Positions 34,315 through 43,407 are shown, counted from the first letter of the stretch. The stretch is 64,000 bases of DNA from Aminobacter aganoensis (GCF_014206975.1 NZ_JACHOU010000003.1:434001-498000), one strand, 5' to 3'. Translations and numbers: made by a program. Notes: generated from the sequence alone by a model not told the origin.

Positions 34315-35603
34315 GCTTCGACCTGATCGTCAAGGGCGGCACGCTGCCCGATGGAACCGTTGCCGACATCGGCATCAAGGGCGAGCAGATTGCCGCGATC
34401 GAGCCAAGGATCGATGCAGCGGCCGGGCGTGTCGTCGATGCCTCCGGCAACCTCGTCAGCCAGCCCTTCGTCGACCCGCATTTCCACATGGATGCGACGC
34501 TGTCCTACGGCCTGCCGCGCATCAACGTCTCGGGCACGCTGCTCGAAGGCATATCGCTGTGGGGCGAGCTCAAGCCGCTGCTGACCCATGAGGCGGTCAA
34601 GGAACGCGCACTCGCCTATTGCGACTGGGCGGTCTCGATGGGCCTGCTCGCCATTCGCACCCATGTCGACACCTGCGACGACCGCCTGCTCGCCGTCGAG
34701 GCCCTGCTCGAGGTCAAGAAGGAGATCGCGCCCTACATCGATCTCCAGCTCGTCGCCTTCCCGCAGGACGGGCTCTATCGCTCGCCGACAGCCCGCGCGA
34801 ATACCATTCGCGCTTTGGACAAAGGCGTCGACATCGTCGGCGGCATCCCGCATTTCGAGCGCACCATGGCCGACGGCACCCGCTCGGTGACCGAGCTCTG
34901 CGAGATCGCGGCGGATCGCGGCCTGATGGTCGACCTGCATTGCGACGAGACCGACGATCCGCTGTCGCGCCATATCGAGCAATTGGCTTACGAGACGCAG
35001 CGGCTTGGCCTGCAGGGCAGGGTGGCCGGCTCGCACCTGACGTCGATGCACTCGATGGACAACTACTACGTCTCGAAGCTTTTGCCGCTCATTGCCGAGG
35101 CCGGCGTCTCGGCGATCCCCAATCCGCTGATCAACATCATGCTGCAGGGCCGCCACGACACCTATCCCAAGCGCCGCGGCATGACCCGCGTGCCGGAGAT
35201 GCTGAAGGCCGGCATCCGCGTCGGCTGGGGCCAGGATTGCGTCCTCGATCCCTGGTATTCGCTCGGCACCGCCGACATGCTCGACGTTGCTTTCATGGGC
35301 CTGCACGTCGCCCAGATGTCCTCGCCCGCCGACATGCGCCGCTGTTTCGACATGGTGACGAAGGTGAATGCCGAGATCATGGGCCTCGACCATCTCGGTC
35401 TGGAAATCGGCAAGACGGCGAGCCTCGTCGTGCTCGACGCTGGAAACCCTGTCGAGGCGGTGCGCCTGCGCGCCGAGCGGCTTTGCGTCGTCGCCAGGGG
35501 CAAGGTCGTGGCCGAGCGTTCCAAGCGCGACACGGCACTGTCGATCAAGGGCCGCCCGGCCTCCATCAACCGCCGCCACGTGGTGCCGCCGCAGGCGAAC
35601 TGA
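34311..35603 (+). CDS. codA: Cytosine deaminase-like amidohydrolase
   Basis: A 430-residue amidohydrolase. Residues line up with E. coli CodA at a constant offset: His57 and His59 (PHFHMD), Gln152 (FPQDG), His210 and Glu213 (HCDET), His242 (SHLTSMHS), Asp309 (GQDCVLD). CodA-type enzymes deaminate cytosine to uracil; relatives act on isoguanine, creatinine or triazines, so substrate identity is probable but not certain. It is translationally coupled to permease 2, forming an uptake-and-deaminate unit. Confidence 0.87.
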   Translation: MSFDLIVKGGTLPDGTVADIGIKGEQIAAIEPRIDAAAGRVVDASGNLVSQPFVDPHFHMDATLSYGLPRINVSGTLLEGISLWGELKPLLTHEAVKERALAYCDWAVSMGLLAIRTHVDTCDDRLLAVEALLEVKKEIAPYIDLQLVAFPQDGLYRSPTARANTIRALDKGVDIVGGIPHFERTMADGTRSVTELCEIAADRGLMVDLHCDETDDPLSRHIEQLAYETQRLGLQGRVAGSHLTSMHSMDNYYVSKLLPLIAEAGVSAIPNPLINIMLQGRHDTYPKRRGMTRVPEMLKAGIRVGWGQDCVLDPWYSLGTADMLDVAFMGLHVAQMSSPADMRRCFDMVTKVNAEIMGLDHLGLEIGKTASLVVLDAGNPVEAVRLRAERLCVVARGKVVAERSKRDTALSIKGRPASINRRHVVPPQAN

Positions 35604-35640
35604 GCTGAAAGTCAGACCGGCGACGGGAAGCGTACGGCGT

Positions 35641-35802
35641 TACCCTCTCCGGCCCTTCAGGCCACCTCCCCCAAAGGGGCGAGGAACCCAGCTGGAAATA
35701 CCCCGACATCGAACGGATACGGTGATGAACCGATGCGGTTCAGAATCCAGGTTCCTCGCCCTTCTGGGGAGAGGTGCCGAGCGAAGCGAGGCGGAGAGGG
35801 GC
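35641..35802. repeat. Palindromic intergenic repeat D
   Basis: An imperfect long inverted repeat after the deaminase stop. CCCTCTCCGGCCCTTCAGG...GGGGCGAGGAACC is mirrored by GGTTCCTCGCCC...GGCGGAGAGGGG. It is the only notable content of the 311-base gap 35604-35914 and may act as the transcript end of the nucleobase operon. Confidence 0.75.
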
Positions 35803-35914
35803 CTTGCTGCCAGAGCGCTTGTCTCTAGGCATGCTCTTTCCGAACTCCGGTCAAACGCCTAAAGTAGCCATCCGGAATCAAGTTTGCCGGACCACTTGAA
35901 TGCGAGGCGTAGCC

Positions 35915-36169
35915 ATGAAGTTCAGGACCGTCTTGTTGCTGCTTACCGCCGCCGTTCTTGCCGGCTGCGTGTCATCGGAAGAACAGCGTGCCCGTGACGA
36001 GGAAAAGTGCCGCTCCTACGGGTTCAGCGCCCGTAACGACGCCTTTGCCGAGTGCCTGCAGCGCATCGAACTCGACCGCCGCGCCGAGTTCCGCCGCCGC
36101 AGCGACTTCGACGACTGGACCAGGCCTGTCGTGGTCTACAGGCCTGTCGTCGTCGCGCCCAGGCCGTGA
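35915..36169 (+). CDS. Small lipoprotein, unknown function
   Basis: An 84-residue protein with a lipoprotein signal (MKFRTVLLLLTAAVLAGC, lipobox LAGC). The mature part is charged, has two further Cys (KCRSYGF and ECLQRIE), and ends in Pro/Val-rich RPVVVYRPVVVAPRP. The ATG at 35915 follows GAGG; ATG 35900 is in frame. Similar short lipoproteins are common in rhizobia without known function. Confidence 0.72.
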   Translation: MKFRTVLLLLTAAVLAGCVSSEEQRARDEEKCRSYGFSARNDAFAECLQRIELDRRAEFRRRSDFDDWTRPVVVYRPVVVAPRP

Positions 36170-36285
36170 TCGCTGGCGCTGCGACGCAGCAACGCATGGT
36201 CCAGGGCACTTAGCCCTCGCAAACGCCGCGTTGCGGGCCTAGATAGGCGCGATCCGGGCCCGTTGCCCGGGCGGATTCCTGTGCC

Positions 36286-37206
36286 ATGACCTTCCGACAA
36301 GCCCTTGCGCTGCCCAAGAACAATCTCGTTCTTGCCGGCGTCCTGTTGATGCTCCTGGGCGACTTCATGTTCGCCCTCAACGATGCCATGGGCAAATGGC
36401 TGGTCACCAGCTTTTCCGTCGGCCAGGTGCTCCTGATCCGCTCGATCGGCGCCTTCATCATCCTCGGCCCGATGATCGCCAAGCAAGGCGTGGGCCCCTT
36501 GACCAGGGTCGAGCGTCCCGGCCTGCAGGTATTGCGCGTCGTGCTCGCCACGGCCGACACGGGATTCTTTTACGCTGCCGTCGCCTATCTGCCGCTTGCC
36601 GACGTCATGACCTTCTACATGGCAGGCCCGATCTACATCGCCGCCCTTTCGCACTTCTTCCTGGGCGAAAAGGTCGGCTGGCGCAGGTGGATCGCCATCG
36701 TGCTCGGCTTCTGCGGCGTGGTCATCGCGCTGCGCCCGTCGACCGCCTCGCTGTCGTGGCCGTCGCTGTTCGCCATCGTCGGCAGCCTGTCCTTCTCCGT
36801 CACGCTGATCCTCAGCCGCAAGCTGCGCGCCACCAACGACACCACCCTCGTCACCTGGCAGACGCTTGGCGCGCTCGCCGCCGGCGGCGTGCTGGCGGTC
36901 GCCGACTGGCGGGCGCCAAGTGCGCTCGACTGGTCGGCCATGCTGCTGCTTGGCGTCGTCTCATGCGCGGCGCACCTGATGATCACGCGCGCGCTCAAGC
37001 TTGCGCCCGCCTCGCTGCTGGCGCCGCTGCAATACACGCTGCTGCTGTGGGCGGTGGTGATGGGCATCGCCTTCTTCGGCGACTATCCCGACGCCCAGGG
37101 CCTCGTCGGCTCGGCGATCATCGTCGTTGCCGGCCTGTTCATCTTCCACCGCCAGAAGGTGGTCGACAAGGCAGAGCCCGAGACGGTGCCGACCAGCGTG
37201 CATTGA
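36286..37206 (+). CDS. DMT superfamily transporter (EamA)
   Basis: A 306-residue, ten-helix inner-membrane protein with two EamA repeats. Features include MLLGDFMFALNDAMGKWL at the N terminus, FYMAGPIYIAALSHFFLGEKVGWRRW at the end of repeat 1, and YTLLLWAVVMGIAFFGDYP in repeat 2. Members export metabolites or amino acids; the substrate is unknown. Independent gene. Confidence 0.9.
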   Translation: MTFRQALALPKNNLVLAGVLLMLLGDFMFALNDAMGKWLVTSFSVGQVLLIRSIGAFIILGPMIAKQGVGPLTRVERPGLQVLRVVLATADTGFFYAAVAYLPLADVMTFYMAGPIYIAALSHFFLGEKVGWRRWIAIVLGFCGVVIALRPSTASLSWPSLFAIVGSLSFSVTLILSRKLRATNDTTLVTWQTLGALAAGGVLAVADWRAPSALDWSAMLLLGVVSCAAHLMITRALKLAPASLLAPLQYTLLLWAVVMGIAFFGDYPDAQGLVGSAIIVVAGLFIFHRQKVVDKAEPETVPTSVH

Positions 37207-37228
37207 GCACCTAAACAAACTGGAAATT

Positions 37229-37367
37229 ACCCCACCCCCATCCCCTCCCCACAAGGGGGAGGGGATGGCCTCGCAGCCTCTTCCTGCCACCTCATTAAAG
37301 GTTGGCATCAAGTGTTCGCGAAGCCGCCGGTCCTCCGCCCTTGTGGGGAGGGGTTAGGGGTGGGGTA
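37229..37367. repeat. Palindromic intergenic repeat E
   Basis: An imperfect inverted repeat: TACCCCACCCCCATCCCCTC...near 37229-37265 mirrored by TTGTGGGGAGGGG...GGGGTGGGGTA ending at 37367. It also contains a local hairpin CCCCTCCCC/GGGGAGGGG. It separates the convergent DMT transporter and CAP-domain genes. Confidence 0.75.
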
Positions 37368-37390
37368 TGTTGCCGCAATCCTGAAGGAAG

Positions 37391-37879
37391 CTACCGCCCC
37401 AGCACCAGCGCCCAGTAGCGCTTGTCGCTGCCCTTGCCCTCGCGGACATAGGCGAGCCCGAACTTGCTGAACCTGGGGTCGAGCATGTTGCGGCGGTGCC
37501 CGGCGGAGTTCATCCACATTGAAAACAGCTTGGCCGGCTCCATGCCGCCATGGGCGACGTTTTCCGCTGCCGCCCCCTCGACGCCGTTGTCGTTCATGCG
37601 GGCGGCAAAATCCTTGCCCCAGCCGGTGGTGTGCTCCATCTTGCCGCTGCGTGCCATGTAGCCCGCCTGCTGCAGGGCGGCACGTTCCAGCGTTGTATCG
37701 GGGCGCAACGGCGGCAAGCCGTGCTCCGAGCGGATGGTCTCGAGATAAGCGACACCCGTCGCCGACGCACCGGCGCCGTCACCCGCGAGGTTCGAACCGG
37801 TTTGGCACGCGGCCAGGAACAGCAGTCCGCCGATTGCCGTTGCGCGCAATGCCGCGCGAGCCATCTTCTTCGCCATCAT
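37391..37879 (-). CDS. CAP-domain (SCP-like) lipoprotein
   Basis: A 162-residue protein with a lipoprotein signal (lipobox LAAC near residues 22-25) and a CAP/SCP domain: LETIRSEHGLPPLRPDTTLERAALQQAGYMARSGKMEHT, AENVAHGG and MNSAGHRRNMLDPRFSKFGLAYV. Conserved His and Glu positions of the CAP cavity appear to be present. Bacterial members are extracytoplasmic with largely unknown roles. Confidence 0.9.
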   Translation of the reverse strand: MMAKKMARAALRATAIGGLLFLAACQTGSNLAGDGAGASATGVAYLETIRSEHGLPPLRPDTTLERAALQQAGYMARSGKMEHTTGWGKDFAARMNDNGVEGAAAENVAHGGMEPAKLFSMWMNSAGHRRNMLDPRFSKFGLAYVREGKGSDKRYWALVLGR

Positions 37880-38037
37880 CCGGTCCTTGTCTCGTGCCCG
37901 TCCTTGCGAGCCTTGATAAGGCAGATCATGGCTTTTTGGCGAGTGCTGCTCGCCCGGCCGGCCGCGTTAAGATCGCGGTTGGAACGTTTTATGCCCTTGT
38001 CCCCGCCGGATCGAGTGGCGGCTTGAGCTACCGCCCG

Positions 38038-38409
38038 TCACGCGGCGGGCGCGCCGGGGATGGGGAACGAGATGGGCAGGCCTGCGCTTTCGATTGCCTT
38101 GTTGATTGCTCCCCACAGAATGGAGACGAGCGCATTCCAGGCTTTCTCGATGGTCAGGATCGTCAAGGCCACCAGGGTGCGGGCAAAATTCTCCGCCGAC
38201 GCCCTCAGGCTCTCGGTGAAGAAATCGCGGTCGTCCGCGTCGATGTCGCCGCTGATTGCAGCTTGCGCGATCAGTGCAGCCTGCTTGGCCAGCAGTTTTG
38301 TCTGCTCCTCCGCGAACTGCACATGATCCCTGACATCGTCTCCGATTATCTTGGTCAACGAGGACAAGATTTTCTTGCTGACGGCCTCGGGCTTGAATGG
38401 AAGCGCCAT
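38038..38409 (-). CDS. Hypothetical protein, helical with one hydrophobic stretch
   Basis: A 123-residue protein of no recognised family. It is mostly predicted amphipathic helix (AVSKKILSSLTKIIGDDV, EEQTKLLAKQAALIAQAAI). A hydrophobic helix lies near ARTLVALTILTIEKAWNALVSILWGAI, and the tail is Pro-rich. It follows the lipoprotein gene at 38422 by 12 bases on the same strand, so the two probably form an operon. No function proposed. Confidence 0.65.
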   Translation of the reverse strand: MALPFKPEAVSKKILSSLTKIIGDDVRDHVQFAEEQTKLLAKQAALIAQAAISGDIDADDRDFFTESLRASAENFARTLVALTILTIEKAWNALVSILWGAINKAIESAGLPISFPIPGAPAA

Positions 38410-38421
38410 GATTACCTCCCG

Positions 38422-39009
38422 CTATCGTTCGAGGGCCTTTTCATAGATCAGGGCATTCCGGATCAGGATTTCGAACTGATTCTTGAAAAGCCCGGTACTT
38501 GTCGTGGAAAGGCCGCGGCGCTCGTCCGTGTCGCGCATTCGCGTCAGCAGCGACACGATCTGTTCCGTGGCTTCGATGGTGGGGGCCTGGCTGAGCAAGT
38601 CGATCTGCCCGGCCCTTGCACTGGCCAGCGAGCGGGTCTTCAGGAACAGCGCCGGCGGTGGCGGCGAGGGCCGCGATTTGGCTTGCAGCCGGAGCGCGTC
38701 AAACTGGCCGATGAGGGAATCGTATTCGGGCTTCCGCTTGCCAAAGCCTTGCGCCTTGCTGCCGGACGAGACAGACGCAAACAGGATCATTGTCTGCTCG
38801 TTCGCCGTCGTGAGACCTTGAACGATTGTCTTGTCGAACATCGGTGCAAGCTGGATTGCGCAGCCTGCCATGTTGAGCGCGAGCAGGATGGGCAACAGCA
38901 GCCGAACCAATGTCAGCTTGAAGCCGATCAGATGCGATGGGGCGAGGGCACCATGTCTGCTTGACCCGGTTGCCGGGATGCAACCGCCTGGCGGCCGGAA
39001 GCCATTCAT
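38422..39009 (-). CDS. Hypothetical lipoprotein
   Basis: Up to 195 residues. A hydrophobic segment LVRLLLPILLALNMAGC ends in a plausible lipobox (MAGC near residue 50), so the true start may lie later than 39009. The mature part is largely helical with a run of Pro (SPPPPA). No known family. Likely cotranscribed with the helical protein at 38038. Confidence 0.62.
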   Translation of the reverse strand: MNGFRPPGGCIPATGSSRHGALAPSHLIGFKLTLVRLLLPILLALNMAGCAIQLAPMFDKTIVQGLTTANEQTMILFASVSSGSKAQGFGKRKPEYDSLIGQFDALRLQAKSRPSPPPPALFLKTRSLASARAGQIDLLSQAPTIEATEQIVSLLTRMRDTDERRGLSTTSTGLFKNQFEILIRNALIYEKALER

Positions 39010-39099
39010 GAACGCCCCCTTGCTTTGCCATGAATGTTACTCCAGGTTGCTGTATATGTAAATTACTACTATAAGTAGAAGAATTAATTGGCTTGAAAT

Positions 39100-41541
39100 C
39101 TATCCTTTCACGCGCGTGCCTTCCGGATCGAACAGCGGCTCGAGATGGATCTGCGCTTGCACCCGCTCCATCGCCACGACCAGCTCATAGCTGCCGCCGG
39201 TCAGGAAGGCGTCGTCGACTCCCCCGGCATTGCGGACGTAACCGAAGCCGATGTTCTTGCCGACGGTGTAGCCATAGCCGCCGCTGGTGAGGTAGCCGAC
39301 CGGCTGGCCGTCGCGCAGGATCGTCTCGCGGCCGACAAGCACGACCTCCTTGTCATCGACCGTGAAGCAGGCGAGCCGCTTGGTCAGCGGCGCGTTGTCG
39401 AGCTTTTCCAGCGCCTTGCGGCCGAGGAAACCGGTGTCCTTCTTCAGCTTCACCGTCCAGCCGAGGCCCGCCTCGAAGGGCGTGTCGTTGGGCGTAATGT
39501 CGGAGCCCCAGGCGCGGTAGCCCTTTTCGAGCCGCAACGATTCCAGCGCGCGGTAGCCGACCGGGCGGATGTCATGCGCCTTGCCCGCCGCCATCAGCGT
39601 GTCGAACACCTCGCCGGTGGCGCCGATCGGCACGTGCAGCTCCCAACCGAGTTCGCCGACATAGGTGACGCGCAACGCGCGGACCGTGGCGCCGGCGATG
39701 GTGATCTCACGCACATGGCCGAAGGGGAAGGCGGCGTTGGAAACGTCCACATCCGTGACGGCCGCAAGCACGTTCCGCGCATTCGGCCCCATCAGCGACA
39801 ATGTGCCGAACTGTTCGGTGACATCGACCAGCTTTGCGTCCAGTCCAGCCGGGATGTGGTCGCTGATCCAGGCGAGGTCGTGGGTGCGGAAACCGGTGCC
39901 GGTGACGATGTAGAACTTGTCGTCCGCAAGCCGCGCCACGGTCAGGTCGGCTTCGATGCCGCCGCGCGTGTTGAGCAACTGCGTGTAGGTCAGCCGCCCC
40001 GCAGGCTTCGACACGTCGTTGGCGCAGATGAAGTCGAGCGCCTTCTGCGCATCCTTGCCCGTCATCTCGTATTTGGCGAAGGACGACTGGTCGAACACGC
40101 CCACCGCCTTGCGCACATGGGCGTGCTCGTCGCCGACCGGCTCGAACCAGTTCTGCCGGCCCATCGCGTAGATGTCTCTGGCCTCCATGCCCGTTGGCGC
40201 AAACCAGTTGGGCCGCTCCCAGCCGAGCTTCGAGCCGAACACCGCACCGTGCGCCTTCAGCCGCTCATAGAGCGGCGAGACGATGTACGGCCGCCCGCTG
40301 TCATATTCCTCGTGCGGATAGCCGATCGTGTAGTGCTTGCCATAAGCTTCGAGCGTGCGGTCCGACACCCACTGCCGGTCGCGGTGAAGGCTCGAAAAGC
40401 GCCGGATGTCGACGACCCAGAGGTCGAGCGGCGCCTCGCCATCGACCACCCACTGCGCCAGAACCCAGCCGGCGCCGCCGCCCGAGGCGATGCCGAAGGC
40501 GTTGAAGCCGGCGCCGACGAACATGTTCGAACATTCGGGCGCAGCACCGAGGATGAAGTTGCCGTCGGGCGTGAAGCTTTCCGGGCCGTTGATCATCTGC
40601 TTGACGCCGACGTCAGCCAGTCCCGGCACGCGCTCGATCGCCTGCACCATGTGCTGCTCGAAGTGATCGAAATCGTCATCGAACAGACGGAATTCCCAGT
40701 CGTTGGGCACGTCGCCCGTCGTCCAGCCCTGCGGGTTGGGCTCATAGCCGCCCATCACCAGCCCGCCGACCTCCTCCTTGAAATAGGTGCGGCGGTCGGG
40801 GTCGCGCAGCGTCGGCGCGTCGGTGGCGAGCCCCGGCAGCTTCTCGGTGATGATGTACTGGTGCTTCACCGGCTGCAGCGGCACGTTGATGCCGGCCATC
40901 GCGCCCACCTGCCGCGCCCACTGGCCGGCGCAGTTCACCACCTTGTCGCAGGAAATGTCGCCCTGGTCGGTCCTAACCTTGACGATGCGGCCGTCCTTCA
41001 TCTCGAAGCCGGCCACCCGCACGTTCTCGAACAGCTTCGCGCCATGCATGCGCGCGCCCTTGGCCAGCGACTGGGTGATGTCGGACGGGCTCGCCTGGCC
41101 GTCGGTGGGCAGCCAGGAGGCGCCGACGAGATCCGAGGTGTCCATCAGCGGCCACATGCGCTTGACCTCATCCGGCGACACCAGCTGCATGTCCATGCCG
41201 AAGCTCTTGGCCGTCGTCGCCAGCCGCTTGTATTCGGTCCAGCGGTCCTGGTTGGTGGCGAGGCGCAGGCAGCCGGTCATCTTCCAGCCGGTGGCGAGCC
41301 CGGTCTCGGCCTCAAGCCCCTTGTACAGTTCGACCGAGTATTTGAGCACGCGCGTGATCGAGGCCGACGAGCGCAACTGACCGACCAGTCCCGCCGCATG
41401 CCATGTCGAGCCCGAGGTCAGCTTGCCCTGTTCGAGCAGGATCACGTCGGCCTTGTGGTCGCGCGCCAGGTGATAGGCCGTCGAGCAGCCGATAATGCCG
41501 CCGCCGATGACGACGATCTGCGCGTGCGAGGGGAGGGCCAT
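39100..41541 (-). CDS. Dimethylglycine/sarcosine dehydrogenase-like FAD-GcvT fusion
   Basis: An 813-residue enzyme. The N-terminal DAO-type FAD domain has the dinucleotide motif VIGGGIIGCSTAYHLA and SGSTWHAAGL, whose His is the covalent flavin attachment site in dimethylglycine dehydrogenases. From about residue 440 it carries an aminomethyltransferase (GcvT) domain and C-terminal barrel that pass the one-carbon unit to tetrahydrofolate. It is 2 bases downstream of the choline-kinase-like gene. Likely substrates are N-methylated glycines. Confidence 0.9.
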   Translation of the reverse strand: MALPSHAQIVVIGGGIIGCSTAYHLARDHKADVILLEQGKLTSGSTWHAAGLVGQLRSSASITRVLKYSVELYKGLEAETGLATGWKMTGCLRLATNQDRWTEYKRLATTAKSFGMDMQLVSPDEVKRMWPLMDTSDLVGASWLPTDGQASPSDITQSLAKGARMHGAKLFENVRVAGFEMKDGRIVKVRTDQGDISCDKVVNCAGQWARQVGAMAGINVPLQPVKHQYIITEKLPGLATDAPTLRDPDRRTYFKEEVGGLVMGGYEPNPQGWTTGDVPNDWEFRLFDDDFDHFEQHMVQAIERVPGLADVGVKQMINGPESFTPDGNFILGAAPECSNMFVGAGFNAFGIASGGGAGWVLAQWVVDGEAPLDLWVVDIRRFSSLHRDRQWVSDRTLEAYGKHYTIGYPHEEYDSGRPYIVSPLYERLKAHGAVFGSKLGWERPNWFAPTGMEARDIYAMGRQNWFEPVGDEHAHVRKAVGVFDQSSFAKYEMTGKDAQKALDFICANDVSKPAGRLTYTQLLNTRGGIEADLTVARLADDKFYIVTGTGFRTHDLAWISDHIPAGLDAKLVDVTEQFGTLSLMGPNARNVLAAVTDVDVSNAAFPFGHVREITIAGATVRALRVTYVGELGWELHVPIGATGEVFDTLMAAGKAHDIRPVGYRALESLRLEKGYRAWGSDITPNDTPFEAGLGWTVKLKKDTGFLGRKALEKLDNAPLTKRLACFTVDDKEVVLVGRETILRDGQPVGYLTSGGYGYTVGKNIGFGYVRNAGGVDDAFLTGGSYELVVAMERVQAQIHLEPLFDPEGTRVKG

Positions 41542-41543
41542 GA

Positions 41544-42428
41544 CTACAGTTTCCCGTATTGGTTCTGGTAGGTTTCGAGCGCGACCTCGAGCTTGCCGAG
41601 GTTTTCCGTGGTGTAGGCGACATAGTCGCTGCCGGGCGCGGAGAGGTGGAGTTCCGAGACCATGCTCCACATCGCCTCGCGCAGCAGCGAGGCGCACTGC
41701 ATGGCCGCATGCGAGCGGCGGATATCCAGGTTGGGCGGCCCGCCGAAATAGGTGGTGAGCAGTTCGTCCGACTCCTGCTCCGTCATCCCCGCATTGGAGG
41801 CGATGCCGGCAAGGTCGAACATTCCGGTCGAGAACCCGGCATATTCGAAGTCGATCAGCCACAGCCTGTCGCCGTCGTCGAGGAAGTTGGCCGGCAGCAG
41901 GTCGTTGTGGCCGAAGATGATCGGCAGCGGTGCCTGTGCCTCCTCGAGCGCGTCTGCCAGTTCGAGATAGCGCGGCAGGTCGGCCGTCATCCGGCTGCCG
42001 CCGGCCTGAAGCGTGCGGGCATAGTCGCGGATCACGTGGAAGGCCCAGAACATGAAGCCGGGCCCCGAAACATACCTGGGCATCTCCAGATGAAAGCGCC
42101 TGACCATGCGGGCGATGCCCGTTGCATTGGCCCGGACGTCGCCGCCGCCATAGGTCCGGGCGCCGAGAAACGCGGTCACCATCACGCCGGGTGCCGCATA
42201 TTGCAGCTCCGGCGCGAAGCCCGCCTCGAAGGCTGCCTTCGCCACCATCACCTCGCGCTCGCGGATGACGTGATGGAAGGGAAAGTCCTTGCCGAAGCGC
42301 ACGACATGCGCCCCCGACGCATCGCTCACCACCCAGCTTTCGTTGCTGATGCCGCCCTTGAGCGGCGCGATCGTCACTGCCCCGTTCCACAAGGGCAAGG
42401 CGCGGATGCGGTCCTCGCTGTTCGACAT
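41544..42428 (-). CDS. Choline/ethanolamine kinase-like phosphotransferase
   Basis: A 294-residue protein of the aminoglycoside phosphotransferase/choline kinase fold. The N-terminal loop GGISNESWVV, Brenner motif FGHNDLLPANFL and metal-binding LIDFEYAG are all present, so it should be an active ATP-dependent kinase. It is first gene of the operon with the FAD-GcvT enzyme, which suggests that it phosphorylates choline or a related amino alcohol. Confidence 0.88.
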   Translation of the reverse strand: MSNSEDRIRALPLWNGAVTIAPLKGGISNESWVVSDASGAHVVRFGKDFPFHHVIREREVMVAKAAFEAGFAPELQYAAPGVMVTAFLGARTYGGGDVRANATGIARMVRRFHLEMPRYVSGPGFMFWAFHVIRDYARTLQAGGSRMTADLPRYLELADALEEAQAPLPIIFGHNDLLPANFLDDGDRLWLIDFEYAGFSTGMFDLAGIASNAGMTEQESDELLTTYFGGPPNLDIRRSHAAMQCASLLREAMWSMVSELHLSAPGSDYVAYTTENLGKLEVALETYQNQYGKL

Positions 42429-42642
42429 CCAGCCTCTCCGTGCCGTGTCCGGCGCGTTCCCCTTGCGCCTTTGTCTTGTTGAGGGGCAGTCTCACGCGGC
42501 GAAAGCTGCGGTGTCAATCCGGATTTGTGGTTTTTATTGTTATTTTGCCCGTATCTGTTGAGAATGGCGCCATGAGTGCGGTAGAGTCAGTCAAATCGGA
42601 ACTCAAAACCGGCCATTTCGGCCGTTCGAGCGGGGCCGTCTG

Positions 42643-43407
42643 ATGAATCACTCCAAGCGCCACAGCGAAATCCTGCGCCTGCTCGAAGACGAGGGTACGA
42701 TCACCATCGCCGACCTTGCCGACAAGCTCGGGGTCTCGCTGGAAACCGTGCGCCGCGACGTCAAGCCGTTGGCCTCGGATGGTGCGATCCTCAAGATGCA
42801 CGGCGCCATCGGCCTGCCGTCGGCCGTCGGCGAAGCGCCCTTCGAGCGCCGCATGCGCGAAAATGCCGAGGCCAAGCGGGCCATCGCCAAGGCCGTCGCC
42901 GCCACCATCCATGACGGCGAGTCGGTCATGCTCGATACCGGCACGACGACGAGCTATCTCGCCCGGGAACTGCTTGGCCATCGCCGCCTGACGGTGGTGA
43001 CCAACTCGTCCGACATCGCCCGGACGCTGGCCACCGTCAACGGCAACAAGGTCTACATGGCCGGCGGCGAGTTGCGCAGCGACAGCGGCGCTGCCTTCGG
43101 CATCTCGGCCATCGAGTTCGTCAGCCGCTTCGCCGTCACCCATGCGGTGATTTCCGCCGGTGCCGTCGACGCAGCCAATGGGGTGATGGACTACAATCTC
43201 GAGGAAGCCGAGTTCGCCCGCATGGTCCTGGCGCGCGGCCAGCGTTCCGTTGTCGTGACCGACCACACCAAGTTCGGCCGCCAGGGCTTGGTCCAGGTCT
43301 GCGGCTTCTCCGGCTTCACCGAGCTTTTCACCGACCGCCAGCCCCCGGACGACCTCGCCGGGGCGCTGGCCGAGGCGGGCGCGCAACTGTCGATATCCGG
43401 CCGCTAG
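42643..43407 (+). CDS. DeoR/GlpR family transcriptional regulator
   Basis: A 254-residue repressor. The N-terminal HTH ITIADLADKLGVSLETVRRDVKPL is followed by a sugar-phosphate-isomerase-like sensor domain with MLDTGTTTSYLAREL, VVTNSSDIA and VVVTDHTKFGR. It is divergent from the choline-kinase/FAD-GcvT operon and probably controls it, with a phosphorylated metabolite as effector. An AT-rich patch (TTTTTATTGTTATTTT near 42530-42546) in the shared region is a candidate operator. Its stop overlaps the convergent kinase stop. Confidence 0.92.
   Translation: MNHSKRHSEILRLLEDEGTITIADLADKLGVSLETVRRDVKPLASDGAILKMHGAIGLPSAVGEAPFERRMRENAEAKRAIAKAVAATIHDGESVMLDTGTTTSYLARELLGHRRLTVVTNSSDIARTLATVNGNKVYMAGGELRSDSGAAFGISAIEFVSRFAVTHAVISAGAVDAANGVMDYNLEEAEFARMVLARGQRSVVVTDHTKFGRQGLVQVCGFSGFTELFTDRQPPDDLAGALAEAGAQLSISGR

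Noticed and set aside
33564-35603. A 679-residue frame beginning inside permease 2 and reading through the deaminase
   Set aside because: The deaminase is read in this frame, but the upstream part is an out-of-frame translation of the permease gene; the ATGA start at 34311 fits the family N terminus.
30151-37367. CRISPR array or attenuator cluster
   Set aside because: The repeats are unevenly spaced long palindromes without regular repeat-spacer structure and no cas genes are present.
39145-41571. An 808-residue plus-strand frame opposite the FAD-GcvT gene
   Set aside because: Antisense shadow of a multi-domain enzyme with intact motifs on the minus strand.
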